From assembly GCA_959600635.1 (NCBI GenBank), contig CAUGMN010000048.1:1-21458 (forward strand): a DNA stretch of 21,458 nt, written 5' to 3'. The stretch's first letter is position 1, and each line of letters begins with the position of its first letter. A program made the position numbers and the translations under genes. The DNA is from QAMX01 sp003149835 (lineage in GTDB: Bacteria > Bacillota > Clostridia > Oscillospirales > QAMX01). The notes beneath the pieces were generated by a model. That model ran no database searches. It saw only the letters and a list, made by a program, of their open reading frames with translations, and was not told where the DNA came from. This document shows positions 14,260 to 21,458 of the stretch, piece by piece.

Positions 14260-15435
14260 TTACACGCGCTCTGTGTCGAAATGCATGAGCGGGAGCGGAA
14301 GCCAGCTGTTGACCAGCCGCATGACCGCCGCAGGCAGGTCAAAGCCGGTCAGCGCGGCGGGCGCGGGGCCGCAGAGCGCGTAAACCGCGTCCAGCGCGCT
14401 GAAACACAGGTCGGCCGCCGCGCCGGTCGGCTCGACGGAAACCGCGCCGTTGCCATAGCTCAGCGCATACCGGCCGCTGCCGGCGATGTCTATGACAAGC
14501 GTCCCTTCTTCCAGCGTCGCGTATGTGGCTTTGAGCGCCAGCAGCGCCCGGAACGCCGCCGGCCAGTCCAGCACGTTCCACATCGCGTCGCTCGCCGCCG
14601 AGAGGCCGCCGCTGATGCGGAGCAGCCCGCCGAAATGGCGGAGCTGCCACTCTCCGAGCCGCAGGCTGACGCGCTGCCGCGTCTGCAAAATATAGGAAAA
14701 CACCACGCGCTCGCTGTCGGCGTCGTCTTTCAGAACGATTTCGCGCACGTCGCTCCTGCCGTCGCGCGCGCCGGTCATGGCCAGATAGCCGAGCAGCTCG
14801 CCGGAGGCGGAGTAAACCGCATAGGGCGTAAAGCCCGACCAGCTGTAAAAGCGCAGGGCGAAATCGTCGCGGTCGTAGACATAATGGACGCGCTTTTGCG
14901 CATAAATGGCGTGCAGCGCGTCGATCAGCTCCGTCTCCGCGGCTTCAAAGGCGCGGAAGGTGAACGCGGAGCCGTCGTCGTCGCGGCAGACGTCGCGCAC
15001 GGCGTCATACGACAAATCGGTGCGGTAGCTGACGCCGCCGATCTCGTAGCCGAAATGGTTGTAGCGCGAGCGGCGGCCGCCCAAGTTGGAGAGCGCCGCG
15101 CCGCTTTTTTTCATTTCTTCCAAATTATAATTCATCAGCATCGACATAAAGCCGCGGCCGCGGGCGCGCGGATGGGTGGCGACGCTGCCGATGCCGAATA
15201 CTTTCAGCTCTGTCCCGCAGATCGAGAGCGTCCGCGGATAGGCGAGGATCGAGGCCTTGATGGCGCCGTCCTCGCGCAGATTGATCAGAGCGTCCATGCA
15301 CGCCTCGGTGCGGCGGTAGAGGTTCGGGTACATCAGGGGAAAATCGTGCGACGAGCTGTTTTTGGAAAAGACGTAGTCGAGAAAGTCGATGACTTCTTCA
15401 AACTCGGAGACCTTTCCGCGGCTGATTTCAATCAT
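14260..15435 (-). CDS. Eis-like GNAT acetyltransferase with SCP2-like C-terminal domain
   Basis: The protein has 391 residues from ATG 15435. The first GNAT domain shows the acetyl-CoA loop in GSVATHPRARGRGFMSMLM (about residues 81-99), followed by GGRRSRYNHFGYEIGG. A second GNAT-like region covers roughly 150-280. The last 100 residues (VIDIAGSGRYALSYGNGAVSVEP onward) fit a sterol-carrier-like fold. This order is that of the Eis/enhanced-intracellular-survival family, whose members acetylate amines on antibiotics, peptides or polyamines. The substrate here is unknown; Eis proteins end in a free C-terminal carboxylate used in catalysis, and this one ends ...HFDTERV. A strong promoter is at 15525-15553. 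The ribosome binding site (AAAGG) is weak and distant. Confidence 0.82.
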   Translation of the reverse strand: MIEISRGKVSEFEEVIDFLDYVFSKNSSSHDFPLMYPNLYRRTEACMDALINLREDGAIKASILAYPRTLSICGTELKVFGIGSVATHPRARGRGFMSMLMNYNLEEMKKSGAALSNLGGRRSRYNHFGYEIGGVSYRTDLSYDAVRDVCRDDDGSAFTFRAFEAAETELIDALHAIYAQKRVHYVYDRDDFALRFYSWSGFTPYAVYSASGELLGYLAMTGARDGRSDVREIVLKDDADSERVVFSYILQTRQRVSLRLGEWQLRHFGGLLRISGGLSAASDAMWNVLDWPAAFRALLALKATYATLEEGTLVIDIAGSGRYALSYGNGAVSVEPTGAAADLCFSALDAVYALCGPAPAALTGFDLPAAVMRLVNSWLPLPLMHFDTERV

Positions 15436-15524
15436 ACGGGCTCAGACCTTTCGTTTCAGTTTTGATGGCGGCGCGGCAGCCAACGTTTCAGCCGCGCCGG
15501 AAGCGATGACTAACGTTTGCGGAT

Positions 15525-15553
15525 ATTCTACCACAAATGCAGGGCAATGTAAA
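15525..15553 (-). promoter_or_regulatory. Promoter of the Eis-like gene
   Basis: The minus strand reads TTTACA (15548-15553), 17 bases, then TAGAAT (15525-15530), with a TG two bases before the -10. The start site would be about 85 bases upstream of ATG 15435. Confidence 0.75.
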
Positions 15554-15660
15554 CGGGATTGTGTGAGCTTTTCTCCGGCGGCCGGGGGCCGGCGCGATCC
15601 GAACCGCACGGACGGCTCGGACAGGCGATTTTACGCTGCCGGCAGGGGAAACCGCGGCGT

Positions 15661-16323
15661 TCAGGCGAGCAGCAGGCCGCGCAGCGCGCGGACGCTTTCC
15701 GCCGTCCAGTCCGCGCCGGCGGCGGCCAATTCCTCCCGGCCGCCGAACCCGTACAGCACGCCGGCCGCAGGGAGGCCGTTGGCGTGCGCGCCGAAAACGT
15801 CGTGCTCGCGGTCGCCGACCATGACGGCGCCGGGCGCGCCGCGGAGTCCCGCCTTGTCCAGCGCGTAGGCGATCACCTCGTCCTTGCGGACGCGCGCGCC
15901 GTCGAGGCGGCTGCCGGCGATACAGTCAAAATAGCGGTCGATGCCGAAATGAACGGCGATTCGCTCGGCGTATACCTCCGGCTTCGAGGTCGCCATCACC
16001 AGCGTCTTTCCCGCGCGGCGGAGCGCGGTGAGCAAAGCGCGCACGCCGCTGTAAACGGCGTTTTCAAAAATGCCTTGGTCCTGAAAATATTCGCGGTAAT
16101 AGGCGACGGCCTCTTTGGCCTGCGCGGGCGAAAAACCGTAAAAGCGCTCGAACGATTCCGCCAGCGGCGGGCCGATAAACCGGTACAGCGTCCGGCGGTC
16201 GCCGACGGCGACGCCGTATTTGCCGAGCGCGTAGGCTACGGACTTGGTAATGCCCTCCTTGGGGTCGGTCAGCGTTCCGTCAAGGTCGAACAGGACGGCG
16301 GATGCTTCTGAAAGCTTTCGCAT
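15661..16323 (-). CDS. HAD-superfamily hydrolase, phosphoglycolate phosphatase-like
   Basis: The start is ATG 16323 with GGAGG six bases upstream; 220 residues, normal for HAD subfamily IA. Motif I is LFDLDGTLTD with the nucleophile Asp13 and acid Asp15; motif II is the threonine in MATSKPEV; motif III is the lysine in RVRKDEV; motif IV is GDREHD. The residues between form the helical cap that sets specificity (FIGPPLAESFERFYG). It is closest in appearance to Gph/PpaX-type phosphatases that remove phosphate from phosphoglycolate or pyrophosphate, but the exact substrate is undetermined. It has its own consensus promoter, divergent from the yceD promoter. Confidence 0.9.
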   Translation of the reverse strand: MRKLSEASAVLFDLDGTLTDPKEGITKSVAYALGKYGVAVGDRRTLYRFIGPPLAESFERFYGFSPAQAKEAVAYYREYFQDQGIFENAVYSGVRALLTALRRAGKTLVMATSKPEVYAERIAVHFGIDRYFDCIAGSRLDGARVRKDEVIAYALDKAGLRGAPGAVMVGDREHDVFGAHANGLPAAGVLYGFGGREELAAAGADWTAESVRALRGLLLA

Positions 16324-16451
16324 GGCGCACCTCCGATCTGTTTTTTTGAGCCGGATTCGCAGCTTTCTTTTTCCTTTATGCCGGTACGGGCGCGCCGATG
16401 CGCCGGGCTGCCGCCCGCCCCGCCGCGCGCCGGATGGTTTCTCTGCGACTC

Positions 16452-16480
16452 ATTATATCACAGGCGGCCGGTTCTGACAA
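16452..16480 (-). promoter_or_regulatory. Promoter of the HAD hydrolase gene
   Basis: On the minus strand TTGTCA (16475-16480), 17 bases, then TATAAT (16452-16457) preceded by TGA, an extended -10. It leaves a leader of about 120 bases before ATG 16323. Confidence 0.85.
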
Positions 16481-16508
16481 CTGCGGATAAAAAAAGTCTG
16501 TTTTTATC

Positions 16509-16537
16509 TTGACAAACGTATTTTTTTGCGATATAAT
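16509..16537 (+). promoter_or_regulatory. Promoter of the yceD-rpmF transcript
   Basis: TTGACA (16509-16514) and TATAAT (16532-16537) are both perfect matches to the housekeeping consensus with a 17-base spacer. Transcription should begin near 16544, about 70 bases before the yceD start. High strength suits a ribosomal-protein transcript. Confidence 0.92.
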
Positions 16538-16612
16538 CTTTTTTGTGCAATCTCTGAGCAGAGGGTAAACGATTTTTGAAAACGGGCCGGGGTTTCCGGT
16601 CAAGAGGAATGC

Positions 16613-17098
16613 ATGCCGATGGTCGTCAACTTAAAATCGCTTCTCGACGGAAAAGTCAACGTGCTCCGCTTCGAGCAGAGCGAAGATCTGTCGGATTTCG
16701 AGATGTACGGCGTGCGGCCGTTTCAGAGCGGCCTGACCGTCGAAGGCGTCATCGAAAAGCATTCCGGCCTGATCACGCTGCGGCTGACGCTTTCCGCCGT
16801 GCTCGACACGCTGTGCGCCAGCTGCGGGCGGCCGATTCGCTGTCCGTTTGAGGTGACGGTCGATTATCTGCTCGCCAAAACGATGATTGAGGACAGCGAC
16901 GAGATTTTGCTCTACGCGGACGATAAGCTCGAACTCGGCGAGGTGGTTCGCGATCTCGCGGCGCTCAACCTCGACATGCGCCCGCTGTGCTCGCCCGAAT
17001 GCAAAGGCGTCTGCTTTTCATGCGGCGCCAACCTGAACGACGGGCCCTGCGGCTGCGGCGAACAGGCGGAGAAGGAGAACTGCGCGCCGGACAAATGA
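16613..17098 (+). CDS. yceD: YceD/DUF177 family protein
   Basis: The product has 161 residues from ATG 16613 with GAGG five bases upstream. It carries a zinc-ribbon-like cysteine set: LCASCGRPIRC (Cys68, Cys71, Cys77) and near the C-terminus LCSPECKGVCFSCGANL followed by CGC. These are hallmarks of DUF177. YceD-family proteins are encoded next to rpmF in most bacteria and have been tied to 23S rRNA or large-subunit assembly. Here rpmF follows after 57 bases, as expected. The intervening hairpin GCCCGCG/CGCGGGC (17105-17128) lacks a U-run behind it and may tune rpmF expression instead of ending transcription. Confidence 0.9.
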   Translation: MPMVVNLKSLLDGKVNVLRFEQSEDLSDFEMYGVRPFQSGLTVEGVIEKHSGLITLRLTLSAVLDTLCASCGRPIRCPFEVTVDYLLAKTMIEDSDEILLYADDKLELGEVVRDLAALNLDMRPLCSPECKGVCFSCGANLNDGPCGCGEQAEKENCAPDK

Positions 17099-17155
17099 CC
17101 GAACGCCCGCGTTTTTTCAGCGCGGGCTTGACACAAACAGGAGGTGTAACCCAGA

Positions 17156-17338
17156 ATGGCTGAACCGAAAAGAAAACACTCCAAGGCCAGACGCGACACG
17201 CGCCGGAATTCCCATTGGAAGATGACGCTGCCGTCGATCATCAAGTGCCCGCAGTGCGGCGCGGCGCGGCTTCCGCACAGAATGTGCAAGGAGTGCGGCT
17301 ATTACAACGGCCGCGAGATCGTCAAGGTTGAGGAATAA
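17156..17338 (+). CDS. rpmF: 50S ribosomal protein L32
   Basis: This is a 60-residue protein with AGGAGGTG nine bases upstream of ATG 17156. The N-terminus (AEPKRKHSKARRDTRR) is the conserved basic L32 tail. The C-terminal half has the zinc-binding form with CPQC and CKEC and ends YYNGREIVKVEE. L32 is a component of the large ribosomal subunit near the peptidyl transferase region. Zinc-ribbon L32 variants are in some bacteria replaced by a cysteine-free paralogue under zinc limitation. It shares the promoter at 16509 with yceD. Instead of the common plsX-fabH neighbours, a DUF512 gene follows. Confidence 0.97.
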   Translation: MAEPKRKHSKARRDTRRNSHWKMTLPSIIKCPQCGAARLPHRMCKECGYYNGREIVKVEE

Positions 17339-17360
17339 TCACCTGCCGTAAGCGGGGAAA

Positions 17361-17410
17361 TAAGACAAACTTTTCTGGGGCGATAATTTCATGCGCCCCT
17401 ATTTGTCTTA
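17361..17410 (+). ncRNA. Two-tier stem-loop after rpmF (structured element)
   Basis: TAAGACAAA (17361-17369) pairs with TTTGTCTTA (17402-17410), and inside it GGGGCG (17377-17382) pairs with CGCCCC (17394-17399). An asymmetric internal loop separates the tiers. No U-run follows on the plus strand. It may be a weak terminator, a processing site or the 3' protector of the yceD-rpmF mRNA. The remainder of 17339-17566 has no gene. Confidence 0.5.
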
Positions 17411-17566
17411 CGAAATAATTGAAAAAGCCCCCGCGCCCGGCTGTTCGCTCCGCTTTGCGGCGAGGGGCGAAAAACGGGGCGCAGGCGCGCCGGCCTGCGC
17501 GGCGGAAAGGCTGCCGCGGCGCAGACCGCGCGCCATGAGCGCACAGACAGGAGGAGAGCGGCGTAC

Positions 17567-18877
17567 ATGGCGTCAAAGATTACATCGGTAGACAAGGGGA
17601 GCCCTGCTTTCCGCGCCGGGATATCCGCGGGGGAGACGCTTGTGAAGATCAACGGAAACGAGATCCACGACGTGCTCGACTACCGCTTCTATTCCGCCGA
17701 TCCGGTGCTGGATTTGGAGCTGCTCTCCGCGGACGGCGCGGCGAGGACTGTGCGCATTGTCAACCGCAGCTACCGGCCGCTCGGCCTGGAATTTGAAACC
17801 TATCTGATGGACAAGCAGGCGCGCTGTCATAACAAGTGCGTTTTTTGTTTCATTGATCAGCTGCCCGGCGGAATGCGCGACAGCCTGTATTTTAAAGACG
17901 ACGACATGCGGATGTCGTTTTTAATGGGCAATTATGTGACGCTGACAAACCTGACCGCCGAAGATTTTGCCAAAATCAAGCGGATGCGCATCAGCCCCAT
18001 CAACATCTCCGTCCACGCGACCGACCCGGAGGTGCGGCGCAAAATGTGCGGCAACCGTTTCGCAGGCGACTGCTATAAGATCATGCACGATTTGGCCGCC
18101 TCGGGCATTACGATGAACGCGCAGATCGTCGTCTGCCCGGGGCTGAACGACGGAAAGGTGCTCGAACGCAGCCTTGACGATCTGATTCTGCTTTACCCCT
18201 ATGTTCAGTCGATTTCCGTCGTCCCCGTGGGGCTGACAAAGCACCGGCAGGGGCTGTACCCCTTGGAGCCGGTGACGCGGCAGGGCGCGCGGGAAATTCT
18301 CGATCTCTGCAATCAGCGCGCCGCCGCCGCGCTGCGGCGGCACGGGTCGCGGGTCGTTTTTGCCGCCGACGAGCTGTATATCAAAGCCGGCCGGCCGCTG
18401 CCTTCTTATGAGGAATACGAGGATTTCGCGCAGCTCGAAAACGGCGTGGGCATGCTGGCGAGCCTGATCGCCGAATTTGACGAGGCGCTGGCGGACACGG
18501 CGGACAAGCCCTGCGCGCCGCAGGCGTTTTCAATCGCCACAGGCACGGCGGCCGCGCCGTTTCTCCGCGAGCTGGCGGAAAAATTTATGCGGAGCTGTCC
18601 CGGCTCGCGCTGCGGCGTATACGCGGTCGAAAACCGCTTTTTCGGCGAACAGATCACGGTGGCAGGGCTGATTACGGGCCGCGACCTGATCGACGCGCTC
18701 CGGGGCAGGCCGCTCGGCGGGCGGCTGCTGATCGCTCAGTCGATGCTCCGCTACGATCAGGCGGTTTTTCTCGACGACGTGACGCCCGCCGACGTCGAGG
18801 CGGCGCTGAACGTCCGGCTGGTCGCCGTGCCCAACGACGGCGCGGCGCTGCTGCGCGCCATGCGCGGGGAGCTGTGA
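17567..18877 (+). CDS. DUF512 family protein (PDZ plus radical-SAM-like core)
   Basis: The protein is 436 residues long from ATG 17567; GGAGGA lies eleven bases upstream, a little far. Residues 1-65 are a PDZ-like domain (ITSVDKGSPAFRAGISAGETLVKINGNEI). A CxxxCxxC motif follows at Cys87, Cys91 and Cys94 (CHNKCVFC), typical of radical SAM iron-sulfur enzymes, then FIDQLPGGMRDSLYFKDDDMRMSFLMGNYVTLTN, a DUF512 signature stretch. The C-terminal part (VPVGLTKHRQGLYPL onward) is the DUF512 domain proper. The family is widespread in Clostridia and usually sits beside der, as it does here. Its reaction is not known. It is cytoplasmic. Confidence 0.88.
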   Translation: MASKITSVDKGSPAFRAGISAGETLVKINGNEIHDVLDYRFYSADPVLDLELLSADGAARTVRIVNRSYRPLGLEFETYLMDKQARCHNKCVFCFIDQLPGGMRDSLYFKDDDMRMSFLMGNYVTLTNLTAEDFAKIKRMRISPINISVHATDPEVRRKMCGNRFAGDCYKIMHDLAASGITMNAQIVVCPGLNDGKVLERSLDDLILLYPYVQSISVVPVGLTKHRQGLYPLEPVTRQGAREILDLCNQRAAAALRRHGSRVVFAADELYIKAGRPLPSYEEYEDFAQLENGVGMLASLIAEFDEALADTADKPCAPQAFSIATGTAAAPFLRELAEKFMRSCPGSRCGVYAVENRFFGEQITVAGLITGRDLIDALRGRPLGGRLLIAQSMLRYDQAVFLDDVTPADVEAALNVRLVAVPNDGAALLRAMRGEL

Positions 18878-19052
18878 AACAGCGGAGCGGCCCAAAGCTT
18901 TTGACCCGGCGGCCGTTTGAAAAGCGGTTTTCAGGGAAGGGCCGAGGTGTTGAGAAATCCCCTGCCGGCGGCGGTTTTTTTTATGAGATTTCAGACCATA
19001 TTAGAAATGGATTTGTCTCAGCGATTTGTTGAAAGGTTCAGGTTGACGGACT

Positions 19053-20390
19053 ATGCAGAAGCCCATCATCGCCATCGTCGGCAGACCCAACGTCGGAAAG
19101 TCGATGCTGTTTAACAAGCTGACGGGGACGCGCAGCTCCATTGTCGAGGACACGCCGGGCGTCACGCGCGACCGGCTTTACGGAGACGGGGAATGGCGCG
19201 GCCGCTCGTTCAAGGTCGTCGATACCGGCGGCATTGAGCCGCGCGCCGACAGCGAGATTTTGCAATTTATGCGCTTGCAGGCGGAGATCGCCATTGAAAA
19301 CGCCGACGTCGTGGTATTTGTGACCGACCTTTTGTCGGGCGTGACCGCATCGGACAGCGAGGTCGCCGCTCTGTTGCAGCGCTCTGGCCGCCCCGTGGTG
19401 CTCTGCGTCAATAAGGTCGATAAGCTCGGCGCGCCGCCGCCGGAGCTGTATGAATTCTATAATCTGGGCCTCGGCGACCCGTTTGGAGTTTCGGCGCTGC
19501 ACGGACACGGGACAGGCGACCTGCTCGACGCCTGTCTGGCGCACTTCCCGCCGGAGAGCGGCGCGGAGGAGGAGGACGGATTTATCCGGGTCGCCGTTGT
19601 CGGCCGCCCCAACGTCGGCAAGTCGAGCTTGGTCAACACCGTGCTCGGCGAAAACCGCGTCATCGTCAGCAACGTCCCGGGGACGACGCGCGACAGCGTT
19701 GACGCCTCGTTTGAAAACGAATTCGGAAAATTCTGCTTTATCGACACCGCCGGCATCCGCCGCAAGGCCAAGGTCAGCGAGGCGATTGAAAAATACAGCG
19801 TCCTGCGGGCGATGATGGCCATCGACCGCGCCGACGTCTGCGTGATTATGCTCGACGCGGCGGACGGCGTCACCGAGCAGGACGCGCGCATCGCCGGCAT
19901 GGTGCACGACCGCGGCAAGCCCTCGGTCATCGCCGTCAACAAGTGGGACGCCGTCGAAAAGGAGACCAACACGATGGCGCGGCTGCGCGAAAAGGTGCGC
20001 GCCGACCTGTCGTATATGGCGTATGCGCCGATTGTGTTTATTTCCGCGAAAAACGGCTCGCGGCTGCCGACGCTGTTTGAAAACCTGCTGCGCTCCAATG
20101 AAGAGGCGCAGCGGCGCGTGCCGACGGGCCTGCTCAACGACATGCTCAACGACGCGACGGCGCGCGTTCAGCCGCCGACGGACCGCGGCAAGCGCCTGAA
20201 AATTTACTATATGACGCAGGTGGCCGCGCGTCCGCCCGCTTTCGTGCTGTTCTGCAACGACCGGGAACTGTTTCATTTTTCCTATCTGCGCTATCTGGAA
20301 AACCGGCTCCGCGAGGTGTTCGGATTTGAGGGGACGCCAGTCAAGATGATTGTGCGCGAAAAGGGCGAAAACGAGGAGCTGCGCGTCTGA
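19053..20390 (+). CDS. der: Ribosome biogenesis GTPase Der
   Basis: The 445-residue product has the double GTPase layout unique to Der (EngA). The first domain has GRPNVGKS at 10-17, DTPGVTRD, DTGG and NKVD. The second has GRPNVGKS at 184-191, GTTRDSVD, DTAGIRR and NKWD. The C-terminal KH-like domain (from about 350) contains RPPAFVLFCND and ends in FEGTPVKMIVREK. Der is essential for maturation of the 50S subunit. The ribosome binding site ahead of ATG 19053 is weak. The 175 bases upstream contain a poly-T tract (18975-18982) after GC-rich sequence, but no convincing stem or promoter. plsY follows after 25 bases. Confidence 0.97.
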   Translation: MQKPIIAIVGRPNVGKSMLFNKLTGTRSSIVEDTPGVTRDRLYGDGEWRGRSFKVVDTGGIEPRADSEILQFMRLQAEIAIENADVVVFVTDLLSGVTASDSEVAALLQRSGRPVVLCVNKVDKLGAPPPELYEFYNLGLGDPFGVSALHGHGTGDLLDACLAHFPPESGAEEEDGFIRVAVVGRPNVGKSSLVNTVLGENRVIVSNVPGTTRDSVDASFENEFGKFCFIDTAGIRRKAKVSEAIEKYSVLRAMMAIDRADVCVIMLDAADGVTEQDARIAGMVHDRGKPSVIAVNKWDAVEKETNTMARLREKVRADLSYMAYAPIVFISAKNGSRLPTLFENLLRSNEEAQRRVPTGLLNDMLNDATARVQPPTDRGKRLKIYYMTQVAARPPAFVLFCNDRELFHFSYLRYLENRLREVFGFEGTPVKMIVREKGENEELRV

Positions 20391-20415
20391 ATTTGCTTTA
20401 AAGGGGATAAGCGCC

Positions 20416-21135
20416 ATGAAATATATACTGGCTGTCTCGACGTGGTTTGTCGAACTGAACTCTTGGTTTCAGCTTCCGCTGATCGCGGTCATTTCTTACC
20501 TGCTGGGCAGCATCAACACTTCGATTATCGTCTCGAGAGTCGCGCTGAAAAAGGATATCCGCGACTATGGCAGCGGAAACGCCGGATTTACCAACGCGGT
20601 TCGTTCGATGGGCTGGAAGCGCGGGCTGATCGTTTTGTTCGGCGACGTCGGCAAATGCGCGGCGGCGATTCTGCTCGGCCAGCTCATTTACAGCGGCAAC
20701 ATGAGCTTCGACGGCGGCGCGGGCGGGCGGCTGCTCGCGGGGGCGTTTGTCTTTCTCGGGCACATCTATCCGCTGTATTTTAAATTCCGCGGCGGCAAGG
20801 GCGTGCTGACGCTGGGAACGACCATGGCCCTCTACGACTGGCGCATTTTCCTGATCGCGTTCAGCGTCTTTCTGATTATCTCCATCACGACGAAATACAT
20901 ATCGCTCGGCTCGATCTGCGGTTCGCTGACGCTGCCGGTCATGGTCTATCTGTTCTCCCAGACTTCAATGACCGACGTCAATATGTCGCTGGGCTATACC
21001 TTTGTCGCGGCATTTATGGCCGGGCTCGTCATTTTCAAGCACCGCAGCAACATCGTGCGGCTGATCAAGGGGACGGAGTCGAAGTTTTCGTTCAAGGGCA
21101 AGGCACTGATGGAGAAGGCCGACGACCAGCTCTGA
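20416..21135 (+). CDS. plsY: Glycerol-3-phosphate acyltransferase PlsY
   Basis: The 239-residue integral membrane protein starts at ATG 20416 behind AAGGGG. PlsY motifs are present: YGSGNAGFTNAVR (motif 1), GHIYPLYFKFRGGKGV (motif 2, glycine-rich phosphate loop) and KHRSNIVRLIKGTE (motif 3). At least five hydrophobic helices are visible. PlsY transfers an acyl group from acyl phosphate to glycerol 3-phosphate, the first step of phospholipid synthesis, in the cytoplasmic membrane. Its position straight after der with a 25-base gap is a common clostridial arrangement. The GSGNAGFTN variant of the usual GSGNPGATN is within the family's range. The C-terminal soluble tail is slightly longer than average. 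Confidence 0.95.
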   Translation: MKYILAVSTWFVELNSWFQLPLIAVISYLLGSINTSIIVSRVALKKDIRDYGSGNAGFTNAVRSMGWKRGLIVLFGDVGKCAAAILLGQLIYSGNMSFDGGAGGRLLAGAFVFLGHIYPLYFKFRGGKGVLTLGTTMALYDWRIFLIAFSVFLIISITTKYISLGSICGSLTLPVMVYLFSQTSMTDVNMSLGYTFVAAFMAGLVIFKHRSNIVRLIKGTESKFSFKGKALMEKADDQL

Positions 21136-21159
21136 GGCGGCGGGGACGCATAGAATTTG

Positions 21160-21199
21160 AACGGTTCTGCGCCCGCATGGGCGCAGGCGCAGAGCCGTT
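21160..21199 (+). terminator. Probable terminator after plsY
   Basis: AACGGTTCTGCGCC (21160-21173) pairs with GGCGCAGAGCCGTT (21186-21199), 14 positions with one wobble, around a 12-base loop. Only TCG and then AAAA follow, so the U-run is poor. It still fits the end of the der-plsY unit. Confidence 0.55.
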
Positions 21200-21263
21200 T
21201 CGAAAATGCTTGCGCGGCGCTTTGGCGGTTGGAACGGGGAGCAAGGTTTTTTAGCCCTTGCCC

Positions 21264-21292
21264 TTGACAAACGCGCGCGATTTCCGTATAAT
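21264..21292 (+). promoter_or_regulatory. Promoter of the tRNA-Leu gene
   Basis: TTGACA (21264-21269) and TATAAT (21287-21292) are perfect, with a 17-base spacer. The tRNA 5' end follows at 21314. Confidence 0.92.
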
Positions 21293-21313
21293 AAGATACG
21301 ATCTGAATGTTAA

Positions 21314-21357
21314 GCCGGAATGATGGAATTGGCAGACGTGCTGGACTCAAAATCTAC
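21314..21357 (+). tRNA. tRNA-Leu(CAA), 5' part only; interrupted after the anticodon loop
   Basis: The acceptor strand GCCGGAA, then TG, a D-arm containing AATTGGCAGA, and the anticodon arm CTGGA-CTCAAAA fit a bacterial tRNA-Leu with anticodon CAA at 21348-21350. The returning anticodon stem is TCTAC where TCCAG is expected, leaving one mismatch and one wobble. No variable arm, no GGTTCGA-type T-loop and no acceptor return (TTCCGGC) occur in the remaining 100 bases. As written, the gene cannot make a tRNA. It most likely ends at an integration junction. Confidence 0.65.
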
Positions 21358-21458
21358 AACGCCGTTTCATACCACTTTGGCGTAAACCCTTGATTTTACG
21401 GGGGTTTTTGAAAACTGAATATGTAACTTGCTTTTAATGTCCCTCCACGATGTCCCTC
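21358..21458. mobile_element. Putative end of an element integrated in tRNA-Leu(CAA)
   Basis: The DNA after the anticodon stem is AT-richer than the neighbours. It contains a short stem ACGCC/GGCGT (21359-21383), a stem AAACCC/GGGTTT followed by T's (21384-21409), the word ATACCACTTT, and two copies of ATGTCCCTC (21437-21445 and 21450-21458) 13 bases apart. This resembles the arm- and core-type sites of tyrosine-recombinase elements. No integrase gene is inside the window, so this rests on the broken tRNA and the repeats. Confidence 0.4.

Noticed and set aside
19038..20417. Minus-strand 459-codon open frame opposite der
   Set aside because: Der is unambiguous on the plus strand; the antisense frame has no domain.
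21358..21367. AACGCCGTTT shared between the tRNA junction (21358) and the left-end repeats (25-34 and 1921-1930)
   Set aside because: A 10-base match in a 21-kb window with a similar GC-rich word usage can be chance; flanks align only loosely.
21348..21458. Group I intron in the tRNA-Leu anticodon loop
   Set aside because: Such introns do occur in tRNA-Leu, but no conserved P, Q, R or S elements were recognisable in the 100 bases available; it cannot be fully excluded because the window ends.

Overview
The window reads as a chromosomal segment of a GC-rich member of the Clostridia, probably a gut Oscillospirales-type organism. This is inferred from the yceD-rpmF pair, the DUF512/der/plsY cluster, PepF, strong AGGAGG ribosome binding sites and consensus SigA-type promoters with 17-bp spacers. 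No 16S or other taxonomic marker is present, so the placement is tentative.

Left end (1 to about 3150): an AT-richer, accessory-looking patch with two regulators and no structural genes. A sigma-70-like protein with a long C-terminal extension is followed by an XRE-type DNA-binding protein whose tail is seven roughly 28-residue 'APF' repeats. Around them lie a 55-bp exact direct repeat (1-55 and 1897-1951), a 20-bp exact repeat (1774-1793 and 3011-3030), a 22-bp-arm inverted repeat (1774-1823) and a tRNA T-arm-like hairpin inside the direct repeat. All the repeats share the core GGCATCTTTTT in one orientation or the other. This is the most unusual part of the window and looks like a modular or mobile arrangement. 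A GNAT acetyltransferase (3155-3577) and a large bidirectional terminator mark the transition to GC-rich DNA.

Middle (3700-16323, all minus strand): household and catabolic genes in several transcription units. In order of increasing coordinate they are a C_GCAxxG_C_C-type cysteine protein, an HD-domain hydrolase, oligoendopeptidase F, an aldo/keto reductase, a tagaturonate epimerase-like enzyme (UxaE) with a tiny membrane protein just upstream, a glycerophosphodiester phosphodiesterase, a membrane-anchored RCC1-repeat protein, a sialidase/BNR-repeat protein, an Eis-like acetyltransferase with an SCP2-like C-terminus, and a HAD phosphatase. Promoters can be seen in front of the cysteine protein, the small membrane protein, the Eis-like gene and the HAD gene.

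Right part (16500-21135, plus strand): a conserved core cluster of yceD, rpmF, a DUF512 radical-SAM-like protein, der and plsY. It starts at a perfect TTGACA-17-TATAAT promoter that is divergent from the HAD promoter. The genes link ribosome assembly (L32, Der) with phospholipid synthesis (PlsY).

Right edge (21264-21458): a consensus promoter drives the 5' half of a tRNA-Leu(CAA) gene. Its sequence stops matching a tRNA just after the anticodon loop and continues into AT-rich DNA with small repeats. The best reading is an attachment-site junction with an integrated element that extends beyond the window.
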